Below, piece by piece: positions 1-8,835 of a stretch of DNA of 64,000 nucleotides (its first letter is position 1; each line of letters begins with the position of its first letter). This DNA is from TMP-86 sp964247385. Lineage in GTDB: Bacteria; Pseudomonadota; Gammaproteobacteria; Steroidobacterales; Steroidobacteraceae. Position numbers and translations under genes: made by a program. Where the stretch lies: assembly GCA_964247385.1 (NCBI GenBank), contig CAXTUB010000011.1:1-64000 (forward strand), in the 5' to 3' direction. The notes beneath the pieces were generated by a model. The model saw only the letters and a program-made list of their open reading frames with translations, did not search any database and had not been told where the DNA came from.

Positions 1-360
1 GATCCACACCGCGCATCGGCGCACATGCAGTTCAGCGGCTGCGGAATGATTTTGGCTCGGAGCTCCGGCAGTCCCGTTCAATAAGTTTTGACCCGATCAA
101 CGTTGCGTATTGGCGCGCAACGGTGGGGCGCTCAACTTGTCGCTGCTTCTCGGGGATGCATTGCTATCGCGTTGGACCTGCGTTATTCGCATGGGTCCAT
201 TCAAGAGGCTGAAGTCCCTGCGTGAGGTGTGCGAGGGTGTTCGGGTTCCAGATTCTATGTCTTCGAACAGACGCGGACGCGCGGCCCGCAGGGTCGCGCG
301 GAATGCAGGCGAGGGAGGCGGCATTCCTGAGTCCTCGCACCCCACGTCATGGGAGATGAT
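1..360. other. Left-edge stretch without a recognisable gene
   Basis: No reading frame here gives a protein I recognise. Short open frames exist on both strands, but they are arginine-rich, typical of chance frames in GC-rich DNA, and lack a good ribosome binding site. The first 100 bases could be the tail of a neighbour outside the window or a spacer. I see no tRNA, repeat or convincing terminator. Confidence 0.5.
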
Positions 361-843
361 TCAAGGCGGAGCGGGACATGACGCAATATCGCTGCTGTCG
401 ACCAAGAGTTGGGCGATGCGCTCGAGCTCGTGCGCATCGACGGCATCGAAGCGTGCTTTGACGGGGCTATCGAGATCCAGTACGCCGAGCAGTTAATCGT
501 GCTTCATCAGCGGCACTACGATCTGGGATGCGGATGCTGGATCGCATGCGATGTGCCCCTGGAACTCATGCACATCGGCGACTCGTAAGGTCCTCCGTTG
601 CGCAGCGGCTGTGCCGCACACGCCGCGTCCGAAGGCGATGCGCACGCAAGCGGTCTTGCCTTGAAACGGGCCGAGCACGAGCCGTTCGTCAATATTCCGA
701 TAGACGCCGGCCCAATTCAATTGCGGCATCGAATTGAACAGCAGCGCGCTGATGTTGGCGCAGTTGGCGATGAAATCGGTCTCGCCTACAAGCAGCGCTT
801 GCGCTGCGTCGTGCAGCTCGTCATAGAGCTCGCGCTTGTTCAT
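361..843 (-). pseudogene. Free methionine-(R)-sulfoxide reductase (GAF fold), interrupted by an in-frame TAA
   Basis: The intact family reduces free methionine-(R)-sulfoxide in the cytoplasm. The frame starts at an ATG (841-843) that overlaps the epmA stop by four bases. It encodes a GAF-domain protein with the family's three cysteines in the contexts KTACVRI, GRGVCG and HIACD. Codon 117 (493-495) is TAA, directly after IVVPLMKHD. The same frame then continues for 43 codons with a perfectly family-like C-terminus (LLGVLDLDSP, then FDAVDAHELERIAQLL) to a TGA at 361-363. Without that stop the product would be 160 residues, the usual family length. One substitution from a sense codon such as AAA, CAA or GAA explains it. 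Either the gene is recently inactivated or the base is a sequencing error. TAA makes selenocysteine recoding implausible. Confidence 0.85.
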
Positions 844-1799
844 GCGTTGGCGAACGAAAACGACAGCACCGAGCGCACATCGCCCGCGTCGCAGGCGAGG
901 GCGGCCAATCGATCGAACCCCAAAGCGACCCCTGCGCAATCGGGCAAGCCGTGCGCCAGCGCCGCCAGCAGCCGCTCATCGATGGGCACCGAGGGTTGCG
1001 CGGCTCGCGCCCGTTCGGCAAGGTCGTGTTCGAATCGGCCGCGCTGCTGCTCGGCATTCGTGAGCTCGTGAAATCCGTTCGCCAATTCGACTCCATCCAT
1101 ATACAACTCGAAGCGGGCGGCTACGGACGGCTCACCGGGACGCAAGCGCGCAAGCGATGCCTGACTCGCGGGATAGTCACACACGAAGCAGGGCTGCTCG
1201 AAACCAAGCCGCGGGCCGACGATGGCGCCCATCAAAAGATCCAGGAGATCATCACGGCCAAGCGCGGAGCGGCAATCGATGCCAAGGCGTTTCGCTGCGG
1301 AGCGCAGCTCATCATCGGCTGCATCGTGCATATCGACATTGGCGTGCCGGCGCAACGCGTCCCGATACGTCACCCGCTCCGCGGGCTGAAGCGTGCGCGC
1401 AGGGGCGAGCAAACATCGAATGAGCGACTCGACCTCGCTCATCAGCGCAGCGTCATCGAAACCCAAGCGATACCATTCGATCAAAGTGAATTCAGGCTCG
1501 TGCCAGCGTCCCAGCTCGCCGTCGCGAAAGACCTTGCAGATTTGAAAGATGTCGCCGCTTCCCGCGGCCAGCAAGCGCTTCATCGCAAACTCGGGTGAAG
1601 TTTGTAAGAGCCGGGCGTCGCGCCCGCTGACGCATGTCCTAAGAGATTCGATTTGCGGATCGGTCGTGCCGGCGGCGCTCAAAATCGGCGTGTCGACTTC
1701 GAGTACGCCGCGAGCTGCGAAAAAATCGCGCACTCGCGCCAGGAGCGCCGCGCGGTGCGCGAGCACTGTCCGGCTCGCGACGGGCTGCCAGCCGCTCAT
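840..1799 (-). CDS. epmA: Elongation factor P--(R)-beta-lysine ligase EpmA (GenX/PoxA)
   Basis: This is a cytoplasmic class II lysyl-tRNA-synthetase paralogue that attaches (R)-beta-lysine to a lysine of elongation factor P. The 319 residues match the family; the tRNA anticodon-binding domain of true LysRS is absent. Class II motif 1 is near residues 33-42 (VLEVDTPILS), motif 2 near 92-116 (FRDGELGRWHEPEF) and motif 3 near 294-305 (GVALGFDRLAAL). The start ATG overlaps the psd stop as ATGA, and its own stop overlaps the next gene, so the minus-strand genes from the SCO1 gene onward look like one translationally coupled operon. The partner enzyme gene epmB and efp are not in this window. Confidence 0.93.
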   Translation of the reverse strand: MSGWQPVASRTVLAHRAALLARVRDFFAARGVLEVDTPILSAAGTTDPQIESLRTCVSGRDARLLQTSPEFAMKRLLAAGSGDIFQICKVFRDGELGRWHEPEFTLIEWYRLGFDDAALMSEVESLIRCLLAPARTLQPAERVTYRDALRRHANVDMHDAADDELRSAAKRLGIDCRSALGRDDLLDLLMGAIVGPRLGFEQPCFVCDYPASQASLARLRPGEPSVAARFELYMDGVELANGFHELTNAEQQRGRFEHDLAERARAAQPSVPIDERLLAALAHGLPDCAGVALGFDRLAALACDAGDVRSVLSFSFANA

Positions 1800-2701
1800 G
1801 CCGGAATCGGCGGCGGCTCGAGCCGCGCGATTTCTTCACCCAATCTCAGCACCGCTCCTGCGCGGAGCGATGGCACGAGCTGCACTCGCTCTTGTGCGAA
1901 CAGCACGATCACGGTCGAGCCCATGTTGAAACGTCCGAGCTCATCGCCTTTGTCGAGAGTGAGATTGGGATCGGGCACACGCTGCGCAAGCACACTCGCC
2001 TGTCGCATGCGCGCGGGTGTGATGTCGCCCGCCCACACGGTTGCGATGCTGCCGACGTTCAACGCGCCGACCAGAACGACGGCCATCGGCCCGGCGACAG
2101 TATCGAAAATACACACCACCCGCTCGTTGCGCGTGAATAACCGCGGCACGTGACGGGAGGTGGCCGCATTCACGCTGAACAAACGCCCGGGCACGTAGCG
2201 TGTGGCGCGCAGTGTGCCGCGCAGCGGCATGTGGATGCGATGGTAGTTGAAGGGCGCCAGATAGATGGTGCAGAACGTACCGTGCTCGAATTGCCGCGCA
2301 TCGGCTGAATCTGCAAGCAGCGCGTCGAGCGAATAAGATTTGCCCTTGGCCTGCAGGAGTTGCCGAGTCTCGATTCGGCCGCACTCGCTGACCGTGCCGT
2401 CGACCGGACTCGCCACGGCGCTTTCATCGCGCACGATCGGCCGCGCGTTCGCATGCAGCGCGCGCGTGAAAAATTCATTGAAGCTCGAGTAAGCGAGCGC
2501 ATCGACGACCGCGGCGTCGCGCATGTCGACCGGGTAGAGCCGAAGGAAGCCGCGAATCAGCCGGTTCTTGAGCCACGGCGAGCGAACGCGCGTCAACGCG
2601 TGGACGGCGCGCGAGATCGCGTGTTGAGGCAGCACGTGTTGAAGCAGAGCGAATGCATGGCTCTGCAAAGAATAGCGCGTGGAGTCCGGCCGGTCGGTCA
2701 C
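1796..2701 (-). CDS. psd: Phosphatidylserine decarboxylase proenzyme
   Basis: Psd converts phosphatidylserine to phosphatidylethanolamine at the inner membrane using a pyruvoyl group made by self-cleavage. The cleavage motif is present near residue 262 as MGST (FNMGSTVIVLF) rather than the common LGST; the essential serine is kept. Other family blocks include SSFNEFFTRAL, SPVDGTVSECG and YHRIHMPLRG. I chose the GTG at 2699-2701 because it overlaps the upstream SCO1 stop as GTGA, the coupling seen throughout this operon. An ATG 27 bases upstream (2728) is the alternative. The predicted product is 301 residues, close to the usual 280-320. Confidence 0.92.
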   Translation of the reverse strand: MTDRPDSTRYSLQSHAFALLQHVLPQHAISRAVHALTRVRSPWLKNRLIRGFLRLYPVDMRDAAVVDALAYSSFNEFFTRALHANARPIVRDESAVASPVDGTVSECGRIETRQLLQAKGKSYSLDALLADSADARQFEHGTFCTIYLAPFNYHRIHMPLRGTLRATRYVPGRLFSVNAATSRHVPRLFTRNERVVCIFDTVAGPMAVVLVGALNVGSIATVWAGDITPARMRQASVLAQRVPDPNLTLDKGDELGRFNMGSTVIVLFAQERVQLVPSLRAGAVLRLGEEIARLEPPPIPA

Positions 2702-3327
2702 GAGGCGCCAGCCGTGATCCGCTGCCAATCGGATTTCAAGCTCCGCACATTGAAGGGCGATGTGAGCACCGCCGTCAGTTTCGCTTGGGGAGAGATCACG
2801 AGCAGCACATTGGAATGATCGACGGTGTAGCCGCCGTTTTTTTGCTCACCCAACACGACCGCCACGCCGAACCGGCTTGCCGCAGAGAGAACTTCGTCTT
2901 GATTGCGTCCGGTGACGCCAAGGAACGAAGCATCGAAAAAGGGAACATAGTCTGCCAATGATCGCGGCGTGTCACGGCGCGCATCCACTGAGATGAAAAC
3001 CACCGCGGGAAGAGTCGCCTCACGCGATGCGCGCAAGCTCTTCATCAGTGCACTCAGCGTGCTCAACGTCGCGGGGCACAGATCCGGGCAATGCGTGTAG
3101 CCGAAGTAGAGTATGGACCAGTGCCCCCGCAGGGAAGCGGCGGTGAACGGTGCGCCATGCATGTCGATGAGCTCGAATGGAGCGATGCCGCGCGACGGAA
3201 CGATGGGCACGCCGGAAGTCAGCGGCTGCGCAGGTTGCGCGCGAGGCCAATACAATGAGGCAATGAAACCGGCAGCCGCCGCGGCGGCGATGAGCAATGT
3301 TCGCGGAATCCAACGGCTCGACGTCAT
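2698..3327 (-). CDS. SCO1/SenC family copper chaperone-like thioredoxin-fold protein
   Basis: This membrane-anchored periplasmic protein belongs to the SCO family, which delivers copper to the CuA site of cytochrome c oxidase or acts as a thiol reductase. One N-terminal hydrophobic segment (about residues 11-27) anchors it. The copper ligands are Cys80 and Cys84 in THCPDLC and His171 in TVDHS, the complete CxxxC plus His set. The length of 209 residues is typical. It is the first gene of the SCO-psd-epmA-(broken reductase) run; no oxidase gene is near, so its target cannot be named from context. The prmB gene starts divergently about 80 bases away. Confidence 0.9.
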   Translation of the reverse strand: MTSSRWIPRTLLIAAAAAAGFIASLYWPRAQPAQPLTSGVPIVPSRGIAPFELIDMHGAPFTAASLRGHWSILYFGYTHCPDLCPATLSTLSALMKSLRASREATLPAVVFISVDARRDTPRSLADYVPFFDASFLGVTGRNQDEVLSAASRFGVAVVLGEQKNGGYTVDHSNVLLVISPQAKLTAVLTSPFNVRSLKSDWQRITAGAS

Positions 3328-3411
3328 GCAGCGATTATTTCACACGGCATCGCCAGCTTGCCGACGTGCCTCGCGCGTGTGCCCAGGTCTTCGCCGTGCC
3401 GGTGCAGCGCC

Positions 3412-4320
3412 ATGCGGCGAGTGACTGTGGGCGAGACCGTTGCGCGCTGTGCGCACGCGTTGACACGAGCTCGCGTGCATTTCGGGCACGGTACGGCCAA
3501 TGCGCGGGATGAAGCGGCCGAGCTCGTCTTTTTTGCCGCGCGACTCGATCATTCACTAGGAGAGGCGGCCTACGCACGCGCGCTCGAACCGGCCGCCCAG
3601 CGACGCATCGACGGGCTCTTGCGCGCTCGAATCGAGTCGCGCAAGCCACTGGCTTACCTCACGCATCGCGCCTTCTTCGCAAGTTTCGCGCTGTATGTCG
3701 ATGAGCGCGTATTGGTGCCGCGCTCGCCCATCGCGGAGCTGATCCAGACGCGCTTCTCGCCGTGGATCGCGGCTCGAGACGTGCGGCGCATCGCCGATGT
3801 GGGCACCGGGAGCGGCGCGCTCGCGATTGCCGCCGCGCGCGCATTTCCCCGCGCGCAGGTCGATGCGCTCGATCTGTCGGCCGATGCACTCGAGGTGTGT
3901 GAGCGCAACATTCGACGCTTTCGGCTGGGCCAGCGCGTGCGCGCTTTGCGATCCAATCATTTGGACGCGATGCGGGACGCTCGCTACGATGTCATCGTGA
4001 GCAACCCTCCGTATGTCACGCCGGCCGAGCTGCGCAGCATGCCGCGCGAGTACCGGCACGAGCCGCGCATCGGTCTCGCGGCCGGCGCCGATGGCTTGGC
4101 GTCCATTCGCGCCCTATTGCGCGCCGCGCATCGGCACCTGACACCGCGAGGCCTGCTCGTGGTCGAGGTGGGAAATCGCGAGCGGCAGGTCGAGGTGAAG
4201 TGGCCCAGGCTTCCATTCATCTGGCCTCATCTCGAAGCAGGCGGCGGCGTGTTCCTGCTGCACGCGGCCGATGTGCCGCGGGTCAGCCGCGTCAGCGGGT
4301 CGCGCATCGCTCGTCCGTAA
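3412..4320 (+). CDS. prmB: Ribosomal protein uL3 N5-glutamine methyltransferase PrmB
   Basis: This SAM-dependent methyltransferase modifies a glutamine of ribosomal protein L3 during ribosome assembly. The SAM-binding loop is near residue 130 (VGTGSGALAIAAA) and the catalytic NPPY motif is at residues 198-201 (VSNPPYVT). The substrate-recognition N-terminus (HFGHGTANARDEA, then VDERVLVPRSPIAELI) is diagnostic of PrmB as opposed to PrmC. The ATG at 3412 gives 302 residues, aligning with the family; an upstream in-frame ATG at 3358 would add a proline- and arginine-rich tail and is less likely. It sits seven bases upstream of aroC, an arrangement common in gammaproteobacteria. Confidence 0.92.
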   Translation: MRRVTVGETVARCAHALTRARVHFGHGTANARDEAAELVFFAARLDHSLGEAAYARALEPAAQRRIDGLLRARIESRKPLAYLTHRAFFASFALYVDERVLVPRSPIAELIQTRFSPWIAARDVRRIADVGTGSGALAIAAARAFPRAQVDALDLSADALEVCERNIRRFRLGQRVRALRSNHLDAMRDARYDVIVSNPPYVTPAELRSMPREYRHEPRIGLAAGADGLASIRALLRAAHRHLTPRGLLVVEVGNRERQVEVKWPRLPFIWPHLEAGGGVFLLHAADVPRVSRVSGSRIARP

Positions 4321-4327
4321 CGAATTC

Positions 4328-5413
4328 ATGGCCGGCAACACCTTTGGGCAACTGTTCACTCTGACGAGCTTTGGCGAAAGTCACGGTCCTGCGCTTGGCG
4401 CCGTGGTCGATGGCTGCCCGCCAGGGCTCGAATTGAGTGAGCAAGACATTCAGCGCGACGTCGATCGCCGCCGCCCGGGCACATCGCGCTACACGTCGCA
4501 GCGTAAGGAAGCCGATGCGGTGCAAATCTTGTCGGGCGTATTCGAGGGGCGCACCACGGGCACTCCGATTGGATTGCTCGTGCACAACGAGGATGCGCGC
4601 TCGCGCGACTACGAAAAAATCAAAGATCGGTTCCGGCCCGGTCATGCCGATTACACCTATACGCGGAAGTATGGTTTTCGCGACTATCGCGGCGGCGGCC
4701 GCTCGTCCGCGCGCGAGACCGTCATGCGTGTCGCGGCCGGCGCCATCGCGCGCAAATATTTACGCGCGCGATGCGGCGTCGAGATTCGCGGCTACTTATC
4801 GGCGATGGGGGAGCTCGAGCTGGACGCGGTCGATCTCGCGAGCGTCGACGCCAATCCGTTTTTCTGTGCCGACCCAGCCCGGGTGCCGCAGCTCGAAGCG
4901 CTGATCTGGTCTTTGCGCGAAGCGGGCGACTCTATCGGCGCGCGCGTCACCGTGATTGCGACGGGCGTGCCGTGTGGCTGGGGCGAGCCCGTGTTCGGCC
5001 GGCTCGATGCGGAGCTCGCCGCGGCGCTCATGAGCATCAACGCGGTCAAGGGCGTTGAAATCGGCGCAGGATTCGCCGCCGTTCGGCAGCGCGGCTCCGA
5101 ACACCGCGATGAGCTCACGCCGCAAGGCTTTGCGAGCAATCACGCGGGTGGAATCTTGGGCGGCATCTCGTCGGGTCAATCCATCGTCGCGCATATCGCG
5201 GTGAAGCCGACGTCGAGCATTACCACGCCGGGCGGCACGATCGACGTGCGTGGCGAGCCTGTCGACATCGTGACCACGGGACGCCACGATCCTTGCGTCG
5301 GCATGCGCGCGACACCGATCGCCGAAGCCATGATGGCGCTGGTGCTCATGGACCAGTACTTGCGCCACCGCGCGCAATGCGCGGATGTGAAGCATTCGAC
5401 ACCCGCGATCTGA
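4328..5413 (+). CDS. aroC: Chorismate synthase
   Basis: AroC converts 5-enolpyruvylshikimate-3-phosphate to chorismate, the last step of the shikimate pathway, using reduced FMN. The 361-residue product has all family signatures: GESHG with the first catalytic histidine (TSFGESHGPALG), the basic RYTSQRKEAD block, RPGHADYTY, the RGGGRSSARET block and the C-terminal GRHDPCVG. The ATG at 4328 gives the canonical N-terminus MAGNTFGQLF. It follows prmB by seven bases and is probably co-transcribed with it. Confidence 0.97.
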   Translation: MAGNTFGQLFTLTSFGESHGPALGAVVDGCPPGLELSEQDIQRDVDRRRPGTSRYTSQRKEADAVQILSGVFEGRTTGTPIGLLVHNEDARSRDYEKIKDRFRPGHADYTYTRKYGFRDYRGGGRSSARETVMRVAAGAIARKYLRARCGVEIRGYLSAMGELELDAVDLASVDANPFFCADPARVPQLEALIWSLREAGDSIGARVTVIATGVPCGWGEPVFGRLDAELAAALMSINAVKGVEIGAGFAAVRQRGSEHRDELTPQGFASNHAGGILGGISSGQSIVAHIAVKPTSSITTPGGTIDVRGEPVDIVTTGRHDPCVGMRATPIAEAMMALVLMDQYLRHRAQCADVKHSTPAI

Positions 5414-5482
5414 CGGACCTTCGGACCGGCTCGAAATATCTCAAACTGTGCGGCGTTTAACGTCTCGGGCGTCCTCCATATT

Positions 5483-5511
5483 TTGGTAAATGGAGAAGGG
5501 TACGTTATAGT
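5483..5511 (+). promoter_or_regulatory. Candidate sigma-70 promoter for fimV
   Basis: A TTGGTA hexamer (5483-5488; 4 of 6 to TTGACA) and TATAGT (5506-5511; 5 of 6 to TATAAT) are separated by exactly 17 bases. They lie about 100 bases upstream of the fimV start in a locally less GC-rich stretch. The assignment is by sequence match only. Confidence 0.55.
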
Positions 5512-5612
5512 TCCGCGCAAGCATTGGACGGGGCGCAAGCATCGAAAGGGGATATGAGATTTCGCTTCCAAGCTCCTCTATCACAATGAATAGACCTTCG
5601 TCGGGAGTAGAA

Positions 5613-8600
5613 ATGTTTGCGCAGCTAACTCGTGTGATCGTGTTGGCCCTCGCACTCGTGCCGGGCCTGTCGTGGGCCATCGGTCTGGGCGAGATCCATT
5701 TGAATTCGGCGCTCAATGAGCCGCTGGATGCCGAGATTGCATTGCTCGCCGCGACGCCCGAGGAGATCAGCACGCTGCATGCCTCGTTGGCTTCGCGTGA
5801 AACCTTTACTCGCTACGGCATCGATCGACCCGCGTTTCTGTCGAGCGTCACCTTCAAGGTCGGCAAAGCCAAAGATGGGCGCGACGCCTTGCTGGTGCAC
5901 TCCGCCGATGCCGTGCCGGAACCGTTCGTTACCTTCCTGGTTGAAGTGAATTGGGCGAGGGGCCGTCTGGTACGTGAGTACACGGTGCTGCTCGATCCCC
6001 CCATCTACACGCCGGGCGAATCGCAGGGCTCTGCACCGGCGGTGAGTGCGCCGAGCGGTGCGCCGGCGGAAAGCTCGCGTTCCGGAAGCATTCAACGTCA
6101 AGCGCCGCCTGCATCGAGCGACGCTTCGGGCGCGATGCGTTCCGCGCGAAACAACGGCGGCTCGAGCGCCGGGCCCGATGCCGACACGGCAAGCGCAGCT
6201 TTAGGAGCAGCCGCGGCGGGCGCGATGGGTGCGGGAAGCGACTACGAAGTTCGAAGCGGCGATACGCTGACGAAGATTGCGCGTCAGGTGCAAGGCGCGA
6301 ACGGGGCACGCGTCGATCAAGTCATGATGGCGCTGTATCGCGCAAATCCTCAGGCCTTCGACGGCAACATCAATGTGCTGAAGCGCGGTGCGGTGCTGCG
6401 CGTGCCTGCGGGCGATGAGCTCGCGGCACAGAGTGCCGCGGAAGCCTCGAGCGAAGTGCGAAGGCAAATGAGCGCATGGAACGGTGCGAAAGGCGCGGGC
6501 GCCGATGGCCATCTGCGGTTGGTCACGCCGGAGTCGGCGCCGGCGGCTGGCGGCGGCACCGGCGATGGCGCATCGGGGAGCGAGAGCGCGGCTTTGAAAG
6601 GCCGGGTGCGGGATCTCGAATCGCAGTTGGCCGAATCGCATCGTCTGCTCGACGTGAAGAACACCGAGCTTGCAAATCTTCAGAGAAAGCTGGGCGTGCC
6701 GGTCACCCCACCGGTTCCCATGCCCGCGACCCCTCCCACGGCGCCCGGAACCCCGAGCTCGGCATCGCCCGGTTCGGCGCCGCCGGCGAGCGCCAGCAGC
6801 CCACCGAACCCAGCGCCCGCTCCCAGCGCCTCGAGCTCGCTCTCCACCAGTGCTGAGAATCCGAGCAACCCATCGCAGTCAGGCGCCACACCCGTCACGC
6901 CGAGCGCGAATGCTCCGGTTGCAACGTCTCCCGAGAACCCGCCGCAAGGCGTGACGCCGGTTCCCGTGCCCTCGCCCAAGCCCAAGACCGCTCCTGCGCC
7001 GGCGGCGTCCGAGGAGTCGGGCTCGATTTTGGATTGGGTCGTCGATAATTGGTGGCTGCCCGCAGCCATCGTGCTGGCATTGCTGGGCGGACTCGGTTTT
7101 GCGGCGTGGAAGCGCAAGCAAGAAAGCGATCGAGTGGATTTCGCGGCGCTTTCGGATGCGGATGTCTCGCAGGGGCGCGACCCGGCGCGTTCACCTGCGC
7201 GGCGCGATGATTCTTTCCTGGTGGAAGAATCGGGTCCGCACGAGCGGCCCGATTTCGGCCCCATGGCGCAGGCCGAGCCGCTGACGCAGCAGGCTCCTGC
7301 GCCGCTCAAAGCCAACGAAGATACGTTGTCGAGCGAAGCGGCGATCAATCTGGATCAGGGAGATCCGCTGGCGGAAGCGGACTTTCACATGGCCTATGGG
7401 CTGTATGACCAAGCCGCCGATCTGGTGCGCATCGCGCTCGAGCGCGAACCGGAGCGGCGCGATCTGAAGCTCAAGCTCCTGGAAATCTATTTCGTCTGGG
7501 GCAACAAGGACGCCTTCCTGCAAACGGCCAAAGAGCTGCACGCGAGCCAAGACCGCGCTGCGCCGGGCGAGTGGGAGAAGATTCTGATCATGGGCAAACA
7601 GATTTGCCCGGAAGATCCGCTGTTCGCGCGCAGCGTCGGCAGCGGCATGGGCGCCGGAGCGCTGGTCGATTTGAATTTGGAAGGCGGCGAGAATCGGGTC
7701 GATATCGATCTGTTCGGCGAGCCCGACGGCGAGCACGGCAGCCGCTCGACCATCGCGCACGATGCGGACTCGACCGCCGCGACTCACGAATCGCCGACAT
7801 TCGCGCCGGCGAAAAATCTCGACTTCGTGCTGGATACTCCTGAGCGCGGCGCTGATGAATCACCGACGCGTGAAATGCCGCCGCGCGATGAGCCGACGGT
7901 GGAAGCGGAAAATCCGGGCGTCGATTTGCCCACGGCGGCTTGGGAGACGCGCGGCATCAAGGATCGCGTAGATTCGATTGCGCCCGCGAGCGATCAGACC
8001 GCCGAATTGGCCATCGATGATCTGGGTCTGGATCTGGACTCGCTCGAGCAGACGGGCTCCGTGACCACGGGCAAGCACGCCTTGGAGATCACCGGTCATC
8101 CGCACGAGACCCCCACCATGATCGCGGGCCTCGATGATCGCTCACGGCGACTGATGGAATCTGCGCACGAGCAGGCAGCCGATCGCGATCTGACTGACCT
8201 CGAGCGCGAGCTGGAGGCGTCGTTCGTTGCGGAAATGGGCACGGCGACCGCCAACATCAACACTGCGGTAATCGGCAATGAGGCCGCACCGACCGTGCAG
8301 ATGCCTGCGGGCGATTCGGGCGCGACCACGCGCGTAGCGGCGAATGAATTTGAATCGAGCCTGGACGCGGATTCCACCTCGCGTCTCAAGGCCATGAGCC
8401 CGGATGCGAGCATCGACTTGGATTTGGATCATCTCGCCAATGCGTTCAGCACGGGCGAAACCGCGAATCAACCGCGCGCGGCGGAGGAAGTGTTCTCCTC
8501 CGAAGTGTTCGAGGCCACCGGAAGCCACGGGCAAATCGACTTGGACGTGGGCGATGCCGCCCTCGCCGCCGACTCGGCCACGACACGCGTACAGTCGAGC

Positions 8601-8825
8601 GATGCGCACGTGCAGACCAACAAGCTGCAGGCACTCGATGGCGAGTTGCCCGAGCTCGAGCCCGTCACCATGAGTGAGGTCGGCACGAAGCTCGATCTGG
8701 CGCGAGCGTATATGGACATGGGCGATCCGGAAGGCGCGCGCAGCATTCTCGATGAGGTCGCGAACGAAGGCTCGGCCAGCCAGAAGCAAGAAGCGCGTCG
8801 CTTGATGGAATCGCTGCCAGGATAA
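5613..8825 (+). CDS. fimV: FimV-like peptidoglycan-binding inner-membrane protein
   Basis: FimV proteins are polar scaffolds that bind peptidoglycan and organise type IV pili or cell-pole components. This 1070-residue protein has a signal peptide (LALALVPGLSWA), the conserved periplasmic FimV N-domain (IGLGEIHLNSALNEPLDAEI), a LysM module near residue 210 (DYEVRSGDTLTKIARQV), a short coiled coil with RVRDLESQLAESHRLLD, and a Pro/Ala/Ser-rich linker. One membrane helix near residue 480 is followed by a long acidic cytoplasmic region with TPR-like segments and the conserved FimV C-motif (KLDLARAYMDMGDPEGARSILDEV). The start at 5613 is favoured by GGAG at 5604-5607, five bases upstream. A candidate promoter lies at 5483-5511. 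No pilus genes are nearby; the link to truA is standard gammaproteobacterial synteny. Confidence 0.92.
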   Translation: MFAQLTRVIVLALALVPGLSWAIGLGEIHLNSALNEPLDAEIALLAATPEEISTLHASLASRETFTRYGIDRPAFLSSVTFKVGKAKDGRDALLVHSADAVPEPFVTFLVEVNWARGRLVREYTVLLDPPIYTPGESQGSAPAVSAPSGAPAESSRSGSIQRQAPPASSDASGAMRSARNNGGSSAGPDADTASAALGAAAAGAMGAGSDYEVRSGDTLTKIARQVQGANGARVDQVMMALYRANPQAFDGNINVLKRGAVLRVPAGDELAAQSAAEASSEVRRQMSAWNGAKGAGADGHLRLVTPESAPAAGGGTGDGASGSESAALKGRVRDLESQLAESHRLLDVKNTELANLQRKLGVPVTPPVPMPATPPTAPGTPSSASPGSAPPASASSPPNPAPAPSASSSLSTSAENPSNPSQSGATPVTPSANAPVATSPENPPQGVTPVPVPSPKPKTAPAPAASEESGSILDWVVDNWWLPAAIVLALLGGLGFAAWKRKQESDRVDFAALSDADVSQGRDPARSPARRDDSFLVEESGPHERPDFGPMAQAEPLTQQAPAPLKANEDTLSSEAAINLDQGDPLAEADFHMAYGLYDQAADLVRIALEREPERRDLKLKLLEIYFVWGNKDAFLQTAKELHASQDRAAPGEWEKILIMGKQICPEDPLFARSVGSGMGAGALVDLNLEGGENRVDIDLFGEPDGEHGSRSTIAHDADSTAATHESPTFAPAKNLDFVLDTPERGADESPTREMPPRDEPTVEAENPGVDLPTAAWETRGIKDRVDSIAPASDQTAELAIDDLGLDLDSLEQTGSVTTGKHALEITGHPHETPTMIAGLDDRSRRLMESAHEQAADRDLTDLERELEASFVAEMGTATANINTAVIGNEAAPTVQMPAGDSGATTRVAANEFESSLDADSTSRLKAMSPDASIDLDLDHLANAFSTGETANQPRAAEEVFSSEVFEATGSHGQIDLDVGDAALAADSATTRVQSSDAHVQTNKLQALDGELPELEPVTMSEVGTKLDLARAYMDMGDPEGARSILDEVANEGSASQKQEARRLMESLPG

Positions 8826-8835
8826 TTCAACCATC
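8819..8835 (+). promoter_or_regulatory. Ribosome binding site and likely ATC start codon of truA
   Basis: AGGA (8819-8822), overlapping the fimV stop, is followed after ten bases by ATC (8833-8835) in the truA frame. No ATG, GTG or TTG occurs in this frame between the upstream in-frame TGA at 8803 and the conserved EYDGTGYAGWQ block. ATC at 8845 is a second possibility. Confidence 0.5.

Noticed and set aside
493..495. TAA in the reductase gene as a recoding site
   Set aside because: Known selenocysteine recoding uses TGA and pyrrolysine uses TAG. No feature supports programmed read-through of TAA; mutation or sequencing error is simpler.
110..496. Plus-strand open frame of 128 codons at the left edge
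   Set aside because: It overlaps the C-terminal coding part of the interrupted reductase on the other strand, has no good ribosome site and an arginine-rich composition.
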